DNA of 64,000 nt from Neobacillus niacini (GCF_023715415.1 NZ_JAMBOB010000006.1:124001-188000); one strand, 5' to 3'. Counted from the first letter of the stretch, positions 17,946-28,192 are shown. The notes: generated from the sequence alone by a model not told the origin. Program-made: numbers and translations.

Positions 17946-19024
17946 ACTGTAATACTTTCAAAGACCTCTTTCTCATTTACAAAAAGCTTATCAATTTCTG
18001 CCATTACCTTCATACTTGCTTGGTTAGCATCGTCTGCATAGACGTCAATAAACTTTCCTTCATATTCAAGAGTGGCATGATCATAGCGGGGATCATAATA
18101 ATGCTCTAGTAAAATACCAATCATTGTTTGATAATCCTTATTTTCTAAAGTTTGAATCAGTGCTTTTTTCATATCCTGATCTTTAATTCTTCTCAAGATT
18201 TTTTCAATCCCAATTGAAATTTGATCATGATACCAAGGTTCATTTTGATAAGGCAATACATATTCGTATACAAGCTGTACAACCCTTTGTTCTATAGGGG
18301 TGTGGATATAAATATTAATCCCTTTCATCTTCTTATCCATAAGCTCTTCAGGCTGAACAGCTTTCCCAATTCGTTTGCTTTCTGCTTCCATAACAAAATA
18401 TGCAGAACCCTGAATTTCTTGAAGACCTTTGTATAAAAGGGAATCGAATATCTTTTGATTATTTCCTTCTCCAAGCCCGATTGTGCCAAATATAGATCCT
18501 CGATGAGCAGCCATTTCTTCAAGGTCTAGTATTGGATACCCATGAGACTTCATATTCTTCAAGACTTCTGTCTTACCTACTCCAGTAAATCCATGTAATA
18601 CAACTGCTCTTTCTGGAATCATCGTTGGAATTCGCTTAAGAATATATTGTCTGTATGCTTTATAGCCGCCTGTTAGTCGCATTGCATAAATCCCAGCAAA
18701 CTCTAAAAAGGTGACAACTGCCTTGCTTCTCATTCCCCCGCGCCAGCAGTGAATGATTAACTCTTCCCCATTTTGCATTGCTTCTTGGATTTGCTTTAGA
18801 AGCGCAGGAATTTTAGGTGAAACAAATTCCATTGCTCGCCATTTCGCTGTTGCTTGTCCCTGATGTTTATAAATAGTTCCGATTTCCTCACGCTCTTTGT
18901 CCGTAAATAAAGGAATGTTAATTGCATCCGGAATTGATCCATCTTTAAACTCAATAGGTGAACGGATATCAATGATGATAGGATTCTTTATTGTTTGTAA
19001 TTCCTCAACCGTTATTTCCTTCAT
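17927..19024 (-). CDS. mnmH: tRNA 2-selenouridine synthase MnmH (SelU/YbbB)
   Basis: Converts 2-thiouridine at the wobble position of Lys/Glu/Gln tRNAs to 2-selenouridine using selenophosphate, through a geranylated intermediate. The N-terminal rhodanese domain (about 1-130) carries the active-site cysteine in HCWRGGMRS. The C-terminal P-loop domain has GFTGVGKTE near 145-152 and the family DLEEMAAHRGS. Length 365 is typical. Its presence suggests a selenium-using cell, though selD is not in this window. It is monocistronic. Confidence 0.92.
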   Translation of the reverse strand: MKEITVEELQTIKNPIIIDIRSPIEFKDGSIPDAINIPLFTDKEREEIGTIYKHQGQATAKWRAMEFVSPKIPALLKQIQEAMQNGEELIIHCWRGGMRSKAVVTFLEFAGIYAMRLTGGYKAYRQYILKRIPTMIPERAVVLHGFTGVGKTEVLKNMKSHGYPILDLEEMAAHRGSIFGTIGLGEGNNQKIFDSLLYKGLQEIQGSAYFVMEAESKRIGKAVQPEELMDKKMKGINIYIHTPIEQRVVQLVYEYVLPYQNEPWYHDQISIGIEKILRRIKDQDMKKALIQTLENKDYQTMIGILLEHYYDPRYDHATLEYEGKFIDVYADDANQASMKVMAEIDKLFVNEKEVFESITVKNRRT

Positions 19025-19061
19025 TTTATATTAACTCCTCTTTTTTACATAAATAGGCTCA

Positions 19062-19090
19062 AACAAACAAAACTTCCAAGACTGGAAGTT
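19062..19090 (-). terminator. Terminator of the 130-aa protein gene
   Basis: AACTTCC (19071-19077) pairs with GGAAGTT (19084-19090); on the minus strand TTTGTTTGTTTG follows. A second small inverted repeat, GTAAAC..GTTTAC, lies near 19111-19137. Confidence 0.5.
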
Positions 19091-19227
19091 TCAAATCAAT
19101 AAATGAAAGGGTAAACCCTAATAAATGGTTAGTTTACAAAAAAGTTCAGTAAAAGTATAGACTAATTATATAAGAGTTATACAGAGGTATCAAGAAGACA
19201 TTCCTGCCAATTTGATAGGTAGAAGTT

Positions 19228-19620
19228 TTACCTGAAGGGGATTCCTGTTAATTTTTCAATGGCACGACAAAATCGTTTCCAGTCTGGCGGAAAACATTCA
19301 ATTCCTTCAATCTCATAAACTTTGTGTTTTGTATTTACCTTAATCGACCAATACTTCCCATCAAGAATGATTCCTCCTTCTTTTCGATAAGAGGGCTCCC
19401 ATTCCCAGATTTTCATTGAATAAATTTCACTTTTAAATTCCACTACGTTACCGATTGATTTATTCTCAAGATTGGTAAATGGGAGGATATTGTCTTTATT
19501 TCTCCATTCAAAGACAGTAAATGTATTCCGAAAAAAATCAACATGAACTTTGTAGGACCTACCAGAAAAACCATCAATACCTGCAATTAATGAGTTGATT
19601 GTTTCTTTCACCTTCATCAT
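19228..19620 (-). CDS. Hypothetical protein (130 aa)
   Basis: A soluble protein with many aromatic and charged residues (WEWEPSY, YWSIKVNTKHKVYEIEG, CFPPDWKRFCRAIEKLTGIPF). The pattern suggests a beta-rich N-terminal half and a C-terminal helix. No signal peptide, membrane segment or known motif is visible, and I do not recognise the family. It is a single-gene unit between trpA and mnmH, with a plausible terminator downstream. Confidence 0.65.
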   Translation of the reverse strand: MMKVKETINSLIAGIDGFSGRSYKVHVDFFRNTFTVFEWRNKDNILPFTNLENKSIGNVVEFKSEIYSMKIWEWEPSYRKEGGIILDGKYWSIKVNTKHKVYEIEGIECFPPDWKRFCRAIEKLTGIPFR

Positions 19621-19710
19621 ACATCCTCATCCTAACTTAACCAAACTTAATCCTCTAACAAAATTATAGTAAATAATCTCTAGAGCTTCTGTAACAAATG
19701 ACACTGACAC

Positions 19711-19744
19711 AAAAAAATCCACTCGGTTTGAGTAGATTTTTTGA
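19711..19744 (-). terminator. Terminator of the trp operon
   Basis: ATCCACTC (19717-19724) pairs with GAGTAGAT (19730-19737), with one mismatch. On the minus strand a T run follows. Confidence 0.7.
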
Positions 19745-19746
19745 TT

Positions 19747-20532
19747 CTATCTAATGTTTTTTTCTGGTTTAAGAACAGACATAAAGCTTTCCAATCCATG
19801 GATGTCCTTTTTATTGAGTAAATCGACAATCTTACTGCCGACAATCACTCCGTCGCAATGTGGAGTTAACTCCTTAATTTGACTTTCGGTTGATATTCCA
19901 AATCCAGCCACAACCGGAATCGGACTTACTTCCTTCACTTTCTTTAAAAATTCCACCACTTCTTGATCGAATTCAGTTCTCGTTCCAGTTATACCTTTTA
20001 CCGTTACTGTGTATAAAAAGCCTTTACCACGACTCGATATCTCTTTAATTCTCTCTCTCGGTGAGGTCAGCGTAACTAGCCGAATTAATTCAATCCCGGC
20101 ATTTTCAAGCTCTGCAGCTAGCAAATCTTCTTCTTCGATAGGTAGATCAGGAATAATACATCCGTCTACTCCAGCCTTCGCAATATCTTGTGCGAATGTA
20201 GAAATGCCATATGAATAGATCGGATTTAGGTAAGTCATAAGTACGATAGGGATAGAAACTACTTCTCTGGCTTTTGTAAGTTCAGCAATGATTCCCCTTA
20301 ATGTTGTTCCATTTTGCAGCGACCTAATCCCTGCTTGTTGGATGGTCGGACCATCTGCGACAGGATCGGAAAAAGGAACCCCTACTTCAATGAGAGTCGC
20401 ACCAAATTTCTCTAAAGTACTGAGCGTTTCAGTTAAAATATTCAGTCCGCCATCTCCAGCCATAATATAGGGAATAAATGCTTTTCGATCTTGTTCATGT
20501 AATGCCTTAAATGATTGTTCAATTCTATTCAT
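19747..20532 (-). CDS. trpA: Tryptophan synthase alpha subunit
   Basis: Cleaves indole-3-glycerol phosphate to indole, which is channelled to TrpB. It is a TIM barrel of 261 aa with the catalytic glutamate in LIEVGVPFSDPVADGPTIQ and the catalytic aspartate in DGCIIPDLPIEEE. The phosphate loop is GFGIS, and GVIVGSKIV lies near the end. It is last in the operon; its ATG overlaps the trpB stop by one base, indicating translational coupling. Confidence 0.97.
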   Translation of the reverse strand: MNRIEQSFKALHEQDRKAFIPYIMAGDGGLNILTETLSTLEKFGATLIEVGVPFSDPVADGPTIQQAGIRSLQNGTTLRGIIAELTKAREVVSIPIVLMTYLNPIYSYGISTFAQDIAKAGVDGCIIPDLPIEEEDLLAAELENAGIELIRLVTLTSPRERIKEISSRGKGFLYTVTVKGITGTRTEFDQEVVEFLKKVKEVSPIPVVAGFGISTESQIKELTPHCDGVIVGSKIVDLLNKKDIHGLESFMSVLKPEKNIR

Positions 20533-21734
20533 TATGCCCTCTCCCTTTCTAACCGTTCTTTTACAGCCATTACGTCTTTATCTCCACGGCCTGACAAACA
20601 AACAACTATATGCTCTGTTTCCTTCATTTGAGCAGCAAGTTTAACAGCAAAACTGATAGCATGAGCACTTTCTAGAGCTGGAATAATACCTTCAAGTTTA
20701 GATAAAAGTCCAAAGGCATCCAATGCTTCGCTATCCGTTATCGACTGATAATTCGCTCTTCCACTGTCTTTTAAGTAGCTATGTTCTGGTCCTACACCGG
20801 GATAATCAAGTCCAGCTGAAATCGAATGTGCTTCGATGATTTGCCCATCATCATCTTGTAATAAGTACATGAGTGCACCATGGAGAACTCCTGGTTTTCC
20901 TTTTGTAAGTGAAGCAGCATGAAAGTCGGTGTCAGTCCCTTGTCCGGCCGCTTCTACACCATAAAGGCTTACTTCTTTATCTTCGATGAAGGGAAAGAAC
21001 ATTCCAGCGGCATTGCTGCCACCGCCGATACAGGCTACAACGGCTTCAGGGAGCTTTCCTTCCTGTTCAAAAAACTGCTTTTTAGTTTCTTTGCCAATTA
21101 CACTTTGAAAATCTCTCACCATTACCGGAAAGGGATGAGGACCCATAACTGAACCTAATAGATAGTGTGTATCTTCCACATGTTCCACCCAGTAGCGTAA
21201 AGCTTCATTTACGGCATCCTTTAAGGTTGCGCTGCCAGAAGTAACGCTAACGACCTTTGCACCAAGCAGCTCCATTCGAAAGACATTTAAGGCCTGTCGT
21301 TTGATGTCTTCTTCTCCCATAAAAATAATGCAATCAAGATTTAATAAGGCGCAAACTGTAGCGGTTGCAACTCCATGCTGTCCTGCACCAGTTTCTGCAA
21401 CGATTTTTCTTTTTCCCATTCTAAGTGCCAACAAAGCTTGGCCAATAGCATTATTGATTTTGTGGGCACCTGTATGGTTCAGGTCTTCCCTTTTAAGATA
21501 AATTTGTGCTCCGCCAGCGTATTTTGTAAGATTTTTTGCAAAATAAAGCGGTGTCTCTCTTCCCACATATTCCGATAAATATCCATCAATTTCTGCTTGG
21601 AAACTTGGGTCCTCTTTTGCAATTTTATACGCTTCATCTAGTTCAAGAACGGCTTTCATAAGTGTTTCAGGTACAAATCTTCCGCCATAAATACCAAATT
21701 GCCCTTTATCATTCGGCAGTGTATATGAATTCAT
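20532..21734 (-). CDS. trpB: Tryptophan synthase beta subunit
   Basis: A PLP enzyme that condenses indole with L-serine. It has 400 residues with the PLP lysine in [10 protein letters not shown], the phosphate-binding GGGSNAAGM, and the catalytic Glu in ETGAGQHG. It starts with the classical [18 protein letters not shown]. The first 26 bases overlap the 3' end of trpF. Confidence 0.98.
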   Translation of the reverse strand: MNSYTLPNDKGQFGIYGGRFVPETLMKAVLELDEAYKIAKEDPSFQAEIDGYLSEYVGRETPLYFAKNLTKYAGGAQIYLKREDLNHTGAHKINNAIGQALLALRMGKRKIVAETGAGQHGVATATVCALLNLDCIIFMGEEDIKRQALNVFRMELLGAKVVSVTSGSATLKDAVNEALRYWVEHVEDTHYLLGSVMGPHPFPVMVRDFQSVIGKETKKQFFEQEGKLPEAVVACIGGGSNAAGMFFPFIEDKEVSLYGVEAAGQGTDTDFHAASLTKGKPGVLHGALMYLLQDDDGQIIEAHSISAGLDYPGVGPEHSYLKDSGRANYQSITDSEALDAFGLLSKLEGIIPALESAHAISFAVKLAAQMKETEHIVVCLSGRGDKDVMAVKERLERERA

Positions 21735-22356
21735 TTTCAGTTCCTCCTGTTTGGCTCCCTTTAGCCTTAATTATGAATAATTGGATTTTGTTGAGATCCT
21801 TTTTCCCTTCTGTCTCAACACCGCTGCTTACGTCGACCATGTACGGTTTAATAAGATTAATTGCCTCTTCCACATTTTCCTTATGCAATCCACCGGCAAG
21901 AATCACTTTTTTATCCTTAAGATTCTCTGCAGAAATGCTGTTCCAATCAAAGGATAAGCCGTTTCCACCTCTGTATTTCCCTTTAGGTCCGTCAATCAAA
22001 ACGTATTCACACTTATAATTCTCTATTGATTTTAAGCTCTGTTCGTCGTGGATACTTATTGCCTTAATTACCGGGTACGAAAGGGATTCACTAAACGCTG
22101 GCGTTTCATCTCCATGTAACTGAACATGAGTGAGACCCACACTTGATGCAATTTCCTCTATCTTTTCTTTCGTCTCATTGACAAAAACCCCAACTTTTAC
22201 TACTTCTTTGGGTAAATGGGCAATAATCTCCTTTGCTTTTACTTCAGAAATCTTACGCTTGCTTTCTGCAAAAACAAATCCGAGGGCATCCGCACCATAA
22301 TCAACAGCTGCAATTGCCGTAGTAAGGTCCGTAATACCACAAATTTTCACCTTCAT
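21709..22356 (-). CDS. trpF: Phosphoribosylanthranilate isomerase
   Basis: Catalyses the Amadori rearrangement in tryptophan synthesis. It is a 215-residue TIM barrel beginning [13 protein letters not shown], with the catalytic cysteine in KICG, the conserved VQLHGDE, and [15 protein letters not shown]. The aspartate general acid is in VDVSSGVE. It overlaps trpC by four bases and trpB by 26, consistent with tight coupling. Confidence 0.96.
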   Translation of the reverse strand: MKVKICGITDLTTAIAAVDYGADALGFVFAESKRKISEVKAKEIIAHLPKEVVKVGVFVNETKEKIEEIASSVGLTHVQLHGDETPAFSESLSYPVIKAISIHDEQSLKSIENYKCEYVLIDGPKGKYRGGNGLSFDWNSISAENLKDKKVILAGGLHKENVEEAINLIKPYMVDVSSGVETEGKKDLNKIQLFIIKAKGSQTGGTENEFIYTAE

Positions 22357-23141
22357 TTTTTCAAACCTCCTGCAAGCGGCAGCCTGAAATCCTTGAAGGA
22401 TTGTGATAGGTCAGGGCTTTTCATGAATGCTTCTCCAACTAAAATTCCATTTGCCCCTGCATCTCGGACTCGCTCCACATCCTCCTTCTGGTGTATACCA
22501 CTTTCACTAATAAGAAAGGCACCTGCATCCTTAATGGATTTTGCTAAAGATTCCGTTACCTCCAGTGAGACAGTAAAGGTCTTTAAATCTCGATTGTTAA
22601 CACCGATTAATTGGGCACCTAATTGAAGGGCACTCTCTAACTCAACTTGATTGTGAACCTCCACTAACACCTCTAAATTTAAGCCTACTGCATATTGATA
22701 CAACTTGATAAGGGTTTCTTGATCCAATGCCGCTACAATCAGGAGGATGATGTCTGCTCCATTTTCTGCAGCCATGTCAATTTGAATGGAATCAATCATA
22801 AAATCCTTGCAGAGGATGGGCAAATCCACTACCTCTCTTACAGCTCTTAAATCTGAAAAGGAGCCTTTAAAAAAAGTTGAATCGGTTAGTACAGAAATAG
22901 CTGAAGCTCCTGCCTGATCATACCTTGCTGCCTGCATGGCGGGATCCACTCCATTGTTAATGATTCCTTTCGATGGTGAAGCACGTTTGAATTCTGATAT
23001 AATAGCAATTTCATCTGCTTTGGTTAATTTTTGAATAAAGGATCTTCTAGGCTTCGCTTCGATTTTAAGCAAATTTTCTTTGCGAAGTTTTTGGACTTCT
23101 TTTTGTTTTTCCTCAATAATTCGATCTAATATGGTTTCCAA
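22353..23141 (-). CDS. trpC: Indole-3-glycerol phosphate synthase
   Basis: Closes the indole ring from CdRP. It is a 262-residue TIM barrel with ISEFKRASPSKG (substrate lysine), LCKDFMID, LIGVNNRDLKTF and GILVGEAFMKS. It begins two bases downstream of the trpD stop codon and overlaps trpF by four bases. Confidence 0.97.
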   Translation of the reverse strand: METILDRIIEEKQKEVQKLRKENLLKIEAKPRRSFIQKLTKADEIAIISEFKRASPSKGIINNGVDPAMQAARYDQAGASAISVLTDSTFFKGSFSDLRAVREVVDLPILCKDFMIDSIQIDMAAENGADIILLIVAALDQETLIKLYQYAVGLNLEVLVEVHNQVELESALQLGAQLIGVNNRDLKTFTVSLEVTESLAKSIKDAGAFLISESGIHQKEDVERVRDAGANGILVGEAFMKSPDLSQSFKDFRLPLAGGLKK

Positions 23142-23142
23142 A

Positions 23143-24168
23143 CTATATCGCCTCTCTTTGACCTTTTCTTGTCATTTCGATTAAACCTTGTAATTTCTCA
23201 TAGGCAGCCCCTGAGTCAATGACATCCCTTGCGATGTTTATTCCATCAGCGATGTTTTCTGCCCTTCCGCTTGCGTAAATTCCGATTCCTGCATTTAATA
23301 GCACTGTATCTCGACAGGCACCCTTTTCGCCAGAAAGTACATTCTTAAGAATAACCGCATTTTCTTTCGAATCTCCGCCCTTAATGGCACTGTTATCATA
23401 CTGTGGAAGTCCCACTTCATCTGGTACAAAGCTTTGCTTAGTTATCACTCCATCTTCTAAAAGTGTAAGATGGTTCTCCCCCTGAAGCGAAGCCTCATCC
23501 ATAAAGCCTGCACCATTAATGACGACTGCTCGTTTACGCCCTAGATTTTGCAGTACTTCTGCAAATACAGGAAGTAAATCCCTGCGATAGACACCGAGTA
23601 ATTGATAGTCCAAGTCGATAGGATTCGTAAGTGGTCCGATAAAATTGAAAATGGTAGGGATTTTCAACTGTCTTCTAACAGTCATTACCTTTTTAAGTTT
23701 GGGATGAACATGCGGTGCAAATAAGAATGCAATACCAAGCTCATCGAGAATCTCTTCTGTTCGTTCTACCGATAAATTTAAATTAATTCCTAAATACTCA
23801 AGCACATCCGCACTTCCCGTTTTGCTTGATATACTCCGGTTTCCATGTTTAGCAACAGGAATTCCTGCACCTGCAATGACAAATGCCGAAGTGGTACTTA
23901 TATTAAAACTCGAAGAACCATCTCCGCCAGTACCGCAATTATCAATAACATTCGGAAACTTCTTACGAAATGGCAGAGTGTTCTCCTTAAGACCTTTGAC
24001 GATGCCAGTAATTTCATCCACCGTTTCACCTTTTGATTTTAAACCCATTAAAAAGGCAGCAATTTCACTTTCAGAAACTTCTTCACCTAATAGTAAGTCC
24101 ATCGCCTCCTTCATTTGAGGCTCTGTAAAAGATCCACCGTCAGCTAATTGGAGTAGATAATTCTTCAT
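23143..24168 (-). CDS. trpD: Anthranilate phosphoribosyltransferase
   Basis: Transfers phosphoribosyl from PRPP to anthranilate. It has 341 residues with the PRPP-binding motif DNCGTGGDGSSSFNIST, KHGNRSISSKTGSADVLE and FLFAPHVHPKLKKV. The start ATG lies inside the last codons of trpG (29-base overlap, different frame). Confidence 0.97.
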   Translation of the reverse strand: MKNYLLQLADGGSFTEPQMKEAMDLLLGEEVSESEIAAFLMGLKSKGETVDEITGIVKGLKENTLPFRKKFPNVIDNCGTGGDGSSSFNISTTSAFVIAGAGIPVAKHGNRSISSKTGSADVLEYLGINLNLSVERTEEILDELGIAFLFAPHVHPKLKKVMTVRRQLKIPTIFNFIGPLTNPIDLDYQLLGVYRRDLLPVFAEVLQNLGRKRAVVINGAGFMDEASLQGENHLTLLEDGVITKQSFVPDEVGLPQYDNSAIKGGDSKENAVILKNVLSGEKGACRDTVLLNAGIGIYASGRAENIADGINIARDVIDSGAAYEKLQGLIEMTRKGQREAI

Positions 24169-24751
24169 TTTTCATCTTCCCTTCTATCTGAGTTAAAAAG
24201 TTTTTGAGCAATTGCTTTCCTGATGGTGTGCCAATCGATTCAGGATGAAACTGCAAACCGAATACGGGATAATATCGATGTTTTATTGCCATTACTTCTT
24301 GGTCATCCATAGATTGAGCGACACATTCCAAATCAGAAGAAAGAGTATTCTTATCGATAACCAACGAATGATAACGCATTACCTCTAATGGTGAAGATAA
24401 ATAGGCAAAAATTCCGAAGCCATTATGTGTGATTTGTGATGTTTTTCCATGTTTAATGAAGTTTGCTCTTCTAATTTCACTGCCAAAGGCAGCACCGATT
24501 GCTTGATGTCCTAAACAAATCCCTAGGATAGGAAATTCTTGATATAAATTTTGAATAACCTCAATGCATATTCCCGCCTCTTCTGGTTTCCCAGGTCCTG
24601 GTGACAGGATGATGGCCTTTGGATTCATTTCCCTTATTTGCTCTATAGTAAGTTGATTATTTCTAATAACCAATACGGATTCTCCTAATTCGCCTAGATA
24701 CTGATAAAGATTAAAGGTAAAGGAGTCAAAATTATCAATTAGTAAAATCAT
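24140..24751 (-). CDS. trpG: Anthranilate synthase component II (glutamine amidotransferase)
   Basis: Supplies ammonia from glutamine to TrpE. It is a class I amidotransferase of 203 aa with the nucleophile in GICLGHQAIG and the catalytic His-Glu in FGLQFHPESI; LSPGPGKPEEAG forms the oxyanion loop. In B. subtilis the equivalent PabA is shared with folate synthesis and encoded outside trp. Here a copy sits within the operon, so it is probably dedicated to tryptophan, though dual use is possible. Confidence 0.94.
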   Translation of the reverse strand: MILLIDNFDSFTFNLYQYLGELGESVLVIRNNQLTIEQIREMNPKAIILSPGPGKPEEAGICIEVIQNLYQEFPILGICLGHQAIGAAFGSEIRRANFIKHGKTSQITHNGFGIFAYLSSPLEVMRYHSLVIDKNTLSSDLECVAQSMDDQEVMAIKHRYYPVFGLQFHPESIGTPSGKQLLKNFLTQIEGKMKNEELSTPIS

Positions 24752-26130
24752 TGTTCTCCCTCCAAGAAGGTTTTTAATTTATTTATCGTTTCTTCATACT
24801 CTGACTCAGGATTGGAGTCGTGTACAATTCCTGCTCCAGCCTGTATATAAGCGGTTCCTTCTTTCAAAATCATCGTACGAATGGCTAAAGCAAAATCTAT
24901 ATTCCCGTTGGCGGATAAATAACCTATCGCACCGGAATAAAGGCCGCGTTTTGATTTCTCTAATTTATTAATAATCTCCATCGCTCTTATTTTCGGTGCC
25001 CCTGAGACTGTACCGGCTGGAAGACAGGCAGCCAGTGCGTCAAGATTGCTATGTTCCTTGGTTAACGTTCCGCTAACTTCTGATACAAGATGGATGACAT
25101 GGCGAAACTTTTCAACCTGCATATATTTATCCACCGTTACAGATCCAAATTCACAAACTCTGCCTAAGTCATTTCTCCCAAGATCAACGAGCATTTTATG
25201 CTCTGCCAACTCTTTTTCATCACTCTTTAACTCTTTTTCAATCAAGTGGTCTTCCACAGCTGTTTTTCCTCTTCTTTTTGTTCCTGCAATTGGATTGGCA
25301 TACACCTGTGTACCTCTAGTCTTTATTAGGCTTTCTGGAGAAGAACCGATGACGGTATAATCCTCGAAATCAATATAAAACATATAGGGTGTAGGGTTAT
25401 GGGCACGATGTTTACGATAAAGTGATAATGGTGAGCCTTGAAACGATGACTTCATTCTTCTTGAGAGAACCACCTGAAAAATATCACCTGCGACTATGTG
25501 CTCTTTGGCAATTTCTACATTTTTGATAAATTCTTCTTTTGAGGTTTCGGACTGAAAGCCTGTAAACTGAAAAGGTTTGTCATCCTGATAAACAGCAGGC
25601 TGCTTCAGCTCCTTCATTCTGCGTTCCAGCCTGTTTTCAAGTAAGTCACTATCACCATTTTCAGATAAAGATAGTCCGCAAATTGTAATTTTTTCTTCAA
25701 GATGATCAAAAACGACGACTTCTTCATAAAACATTAAATGAACGTCCGGCATTTGCAGTCCATTTGGATACTCTTCGCCAATAACTTCGAATTGACGGAT
25801 AATATCATAGCCGACATATCCCATTGCCCCGCCGATAAACGGAAAAGGTGCTTCCTCAATCTGTGGCAGCAATGTCTTAATTATGTCAAGTGGATTACCT
25901 TCTATAACCTTCTTATCACCATTTCGATAATGTATTTCATTTCTGTTACCTTTGGAGATGAGTTCAAAGGCTGGGTCAGCTCCAATGAAAGAGTAGCGTC
26001 CTGAGTCATGGTATTTATGTGAACTTTCTAATAAGAATTTTTTGTTTCCACTAATCTTCTGCAAAATAGAAATTGGAGTGAATGTATCTCCTTTTAATTC
26101 CTTCAAAATAAAAGCATTTTTTGTTTTCAT
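24748..26130 (-). CDS. trpE: Anthranilate synthase component I
   Basis: Converts chorismate to anthranilate, the first committed step to tryptophan. It has 460 residues with the chorismate-binding core GTVSGAPKIRAMEII, RRGKTAVEDH and ELKSDEKELAEHKMLVDLGRNDLGRV. The N-terminal LLESSHKYHDSGRYSFIG carries the feedback-site LLES motif, so inhibition by tryptophan is expected. It is the first gene of the operon, behind two tandem T-box riboswitches. Confidence 0.97.
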   Translation of the reverse strand: MKTKNAFILKELKGDTFTPISILQKISGNKKFLLESSHKYHDSGRYSFIGADPAFELISKGNRNEIHYRNGDKKVIEGNPLDIIKTLLPQIEEAPFPFIGGAMGYVGYDIIRQFEVIGEEYPNGLQMPDVHLMFYEEVVVFDHLEEKITICGLSLSENGDSDLLENRLERRMKELKQPAVYQDDKPFQFTGFQSETSKEEFIKNVEIAKEHIVAGDIFQVVLSRRMKSSFQGSPLSLYRKHRAHNPTPYMFYIDFEDYTVIGSSPESLIKTRGTQVYANPIAGTKRRGKTAVEDHLIEKELKSDEKELAEHKMLVDLGRNDLGRVCEFGSVTVDKYMQVEKFRHVIHLVSEVSGTLTKEHSNLDALAACLPAGTVSGAPKIRAMEIINKLEKSKRGLYSGAIGYLSANGNIDFALAIRTMILKEGTAYIQAGAGIVHDSNPESEYEETINKLKTFLEGEQ

Positions 26131-26151
26131 ACTTTCTGCATCCCTTCGTAA

Positions 26152-26445
26152 AAAAATAAAAAATCGTCCTCTATATGCATAATTAATAACTTATGCATAT
26201 AGAGGACGATTCTTAGTCGTGGTGCCACCTCATTTTGAAGCTGTTACTTTCAGCTTCCTCCTTCAGATACAGAACAAATAAAGTCCGATACCCTATCCTT
26301 TTAACGGTGGAACTCCGTGCGGCCCTACTTTACGTTCAGGCAGCCTCTCACAAGTCCATTCCACATATCCATTCATATCGGGCTCTCACCATCCCCGACT
26401 CTCTGATAAAGAATGATATAAGTGTACTACTCTTGTTCAACGATT
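26152..26445 (-). ncRNA. Tryptophan T-box riboswitch, promoter-distal copy (next to trpE)
   Basis: On the minus strand the leader has the AGTA turn near the base of stem I, the distal-loop GGATGGTGAGAG and a specifier UGG (complement at 26356-26358, context GGAATGGACTTG). The T-box GAGGTGGCACCACG lies near 26215-26230. A 21-bp perfect terminator follows (26162-26182 with 26191-26211) and then T's. Uncharged tRNA-Trp should stabilise the antiterminator and allow trp transcription. Confidence 0.93.
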
Positions 26446-26454
26446 TTATTTTAT

Positions 26455-26745
26455 AAATTAAAAACAAACAGGGCCCTCCATCCAAAAAGGACGGAAGACC
26501 CGTGGTGCCACCTTCATTAGCCAAAAATCAGCTCACTTTACCGATATCGAAGCACTTTACATGCTTTTAATATCTGCCTCTTTTAACGATGAGGATTTCG
26601 CCAAAGCCTACTGACCCTATAGGAGGTTCGGTTTGGAGGCTCCGAAGTCCATTCACTTAAACGTCTACACTGATTTGCACCAACCATCAGCTCTCTAGAG
26701 AATCCGTAAAAGTTACTACTCTTCATCAATGCCCTTCGTATTGAT
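26455..26745 (-). ncRNA. Tryptophan T-box riboswitch, promoter-proximal copy
   Basis: A second complete T-box on the minus strand. It has the stem I AGTA turn, distal loop GGTTGGTGCAAA, specifier UGG (complement at 26649-26651, context GAATGGACTTCGG), and T-box GAAGGTGGCACCACGG near 26500-26515. A strong terminator (GGGTCTTCCGTCC pairing with GGATGGAGGGCCC) is followed by T's. In series with the other copy it gives two consecutive checks of tRNA-Trp charging before trpE. Confidence 0.93.
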
Positions 26746-26914
26746 TTTTATATTAAACCATTTTCAATCCTACTGTCAACATTAATTTTTAGAAAATTCA
26801 ATTTCGGAGACATAAGGTTATTCCATTTAAAGGATTACTATTTAATAGTTATTTTGAAATGAAGATGTCAATATTAACATTATCACATCATGATGAAGGC
26901 GGGATAGAAGAAAA

Positions 26915-28192
26915 ATGGATCATATTGAACAATTATGCCCAAGTTCAGAGGCTGTGAGAAATAAATCCTCCTCAGCTGGAAAAAAGAAAAAATCAGATGA
27001 AGTATCCAAACAAAAGTGGGCAATACTCTCACTTTCATCCATTCCGTTAGTTATGACTTTAGGGAATTCCATGTTAATACCTGTGCTGCCCTCCATGGAA
27101 AAAAAATTATCGATTTCTTCGTTTCAAACGAGTATGGTCATAACCGTATATTCGATTGTTGCCATTTTCTTGATACCTGTCGCAGGTTACCTATCTGACC
27201 ATATTGGCAGGAAAAAGGTAATCATTCCAAGCCTTATTATTGCTGGACTTGGAGGATTACTATCTGGATGGGCTGCATGGAAACTTGATAATGCCTATTG
27301 GTTGATATTAGTGGGCCGTGCCCTTCAAGGGGTGGGAGCGGCGGGTGCTGCCCCAATTGTACTTCCTTTAGTGGGTGATATGTTCAAAAATGACGATGAT
27401 GTCAGCAGCTGTTTAGGCTTAATTGAAACGTCTAATACCTTTGGGAAGGTTCTTAGCCCTATATTAGGAGCTTTATTAGCAGGAGTTATCTGGTTTTTAC
27501 CTTTCTTTTCATTTCCAGTGTTTTGTTTCATATCGGTTATCTTGGTAATGCTTTTAGTTAAGTGCCCAGAGCCTTCAAAACCTATTCCCTTTAAACAATT
27601 TTTTATCAATGTAAGGAAAACCTTTACAGAGAAAGGTAAATGGTTATACGCGATCTTTTTTATTGGCGGAATCCTTATGTTAGTACTTTTTGGAATATTA
27701 TTTTACCTATCTGAAATTTTTGAAACGAAATATGGTATTAAGGATGTTAAGAAAGGATTATTTTTGGCTTTACCACTCGGAGCACTTTGTTTATCTTCTT
27801 TTATTGCAGGAAAGGTAATCAAAAAAAATAAAGTCCTCATGAAATGGCTCACCTTTGGAGGGATTATTGCAGCTGCTTTATCCATTTTGGCTCTATGGTT
27901 CTCGATTAAGCTCTGGTTTATGATTAGCATGTTTTTAATTGCTGGTGTTGGAATCGGAGTTGGACTACCGTGTTTGGATGCCTTAATTACGGAAGGAATT
28001 GAGAAGGAAGAGCGAGGAACCATCTCCTCCATCTACAGTTCGATGAGATTTATCGGAGTAGCAGCCGGCCCTCCGATTATTGCTTTGCTAATGAAATCGG
28101 CTACTTACTGGATATTCATAACACTTAGCGGACTTAGTATCATTGCGGCATTTGTTGCATTAATCGCTATAAAACCAAAAGCGGAAAGTTAA
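26915..28192 (+). CDS. MFS transporter (drug efflux-like)
   Basis: A 12-helix major facilitator protein of 425 residues. It begins with a long charged cytoplasmic stretch (about 1-33, KKKKSDEVSKQK) before the first helix. The loop 2-3 motif is DHIGRKKVI, motif B-like GRALQGVGAAGAAP is in helix 4, and motif C-like LGPxxG is replaced by SPILGALLAG in helix 5. This organisation resembles Bacillus drug:H+ antiporters. The substrate is unknown. It stands alone between the trp leader and a terminator. Confidence 0.85.
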   Translation: MDHIEQLCPSSEAVRNKSSSAGKKKKSDEVSKQKWAILSLSSIPLVMTLGNSMLIPVLPSMEKKLSISSFQTSMVITVYSIVAIFLIPVAGYLSDHIGRKKVIIPSLIIAGLGGLLSGWAAWKLDNAYWLILVGRALQGVGAAGAAPIVLPLVGDMFKNDDDVSSCLGLIETSNTFGKVLSPILGALLAGVIWFLPFFSFPVFCFISVILVMLLVKCPEPSKPIPFKQFFINVRKTFTEKGKWLYAIFFIGGILMLVLFGILFYLSEIFETKYGIKDVKKGLFLALPLGALCLSSFIAGKVIKKNKVLMKWLTFGGIIAAALSILALWFSIKLWFMISMFLIAGVGIGVGLPCLDALITEGIEKEERGTISSIYSSMRFIGVAAGPPIIALLMKSATYWIFITLSGLSIIAAFVALIAIKPKAES

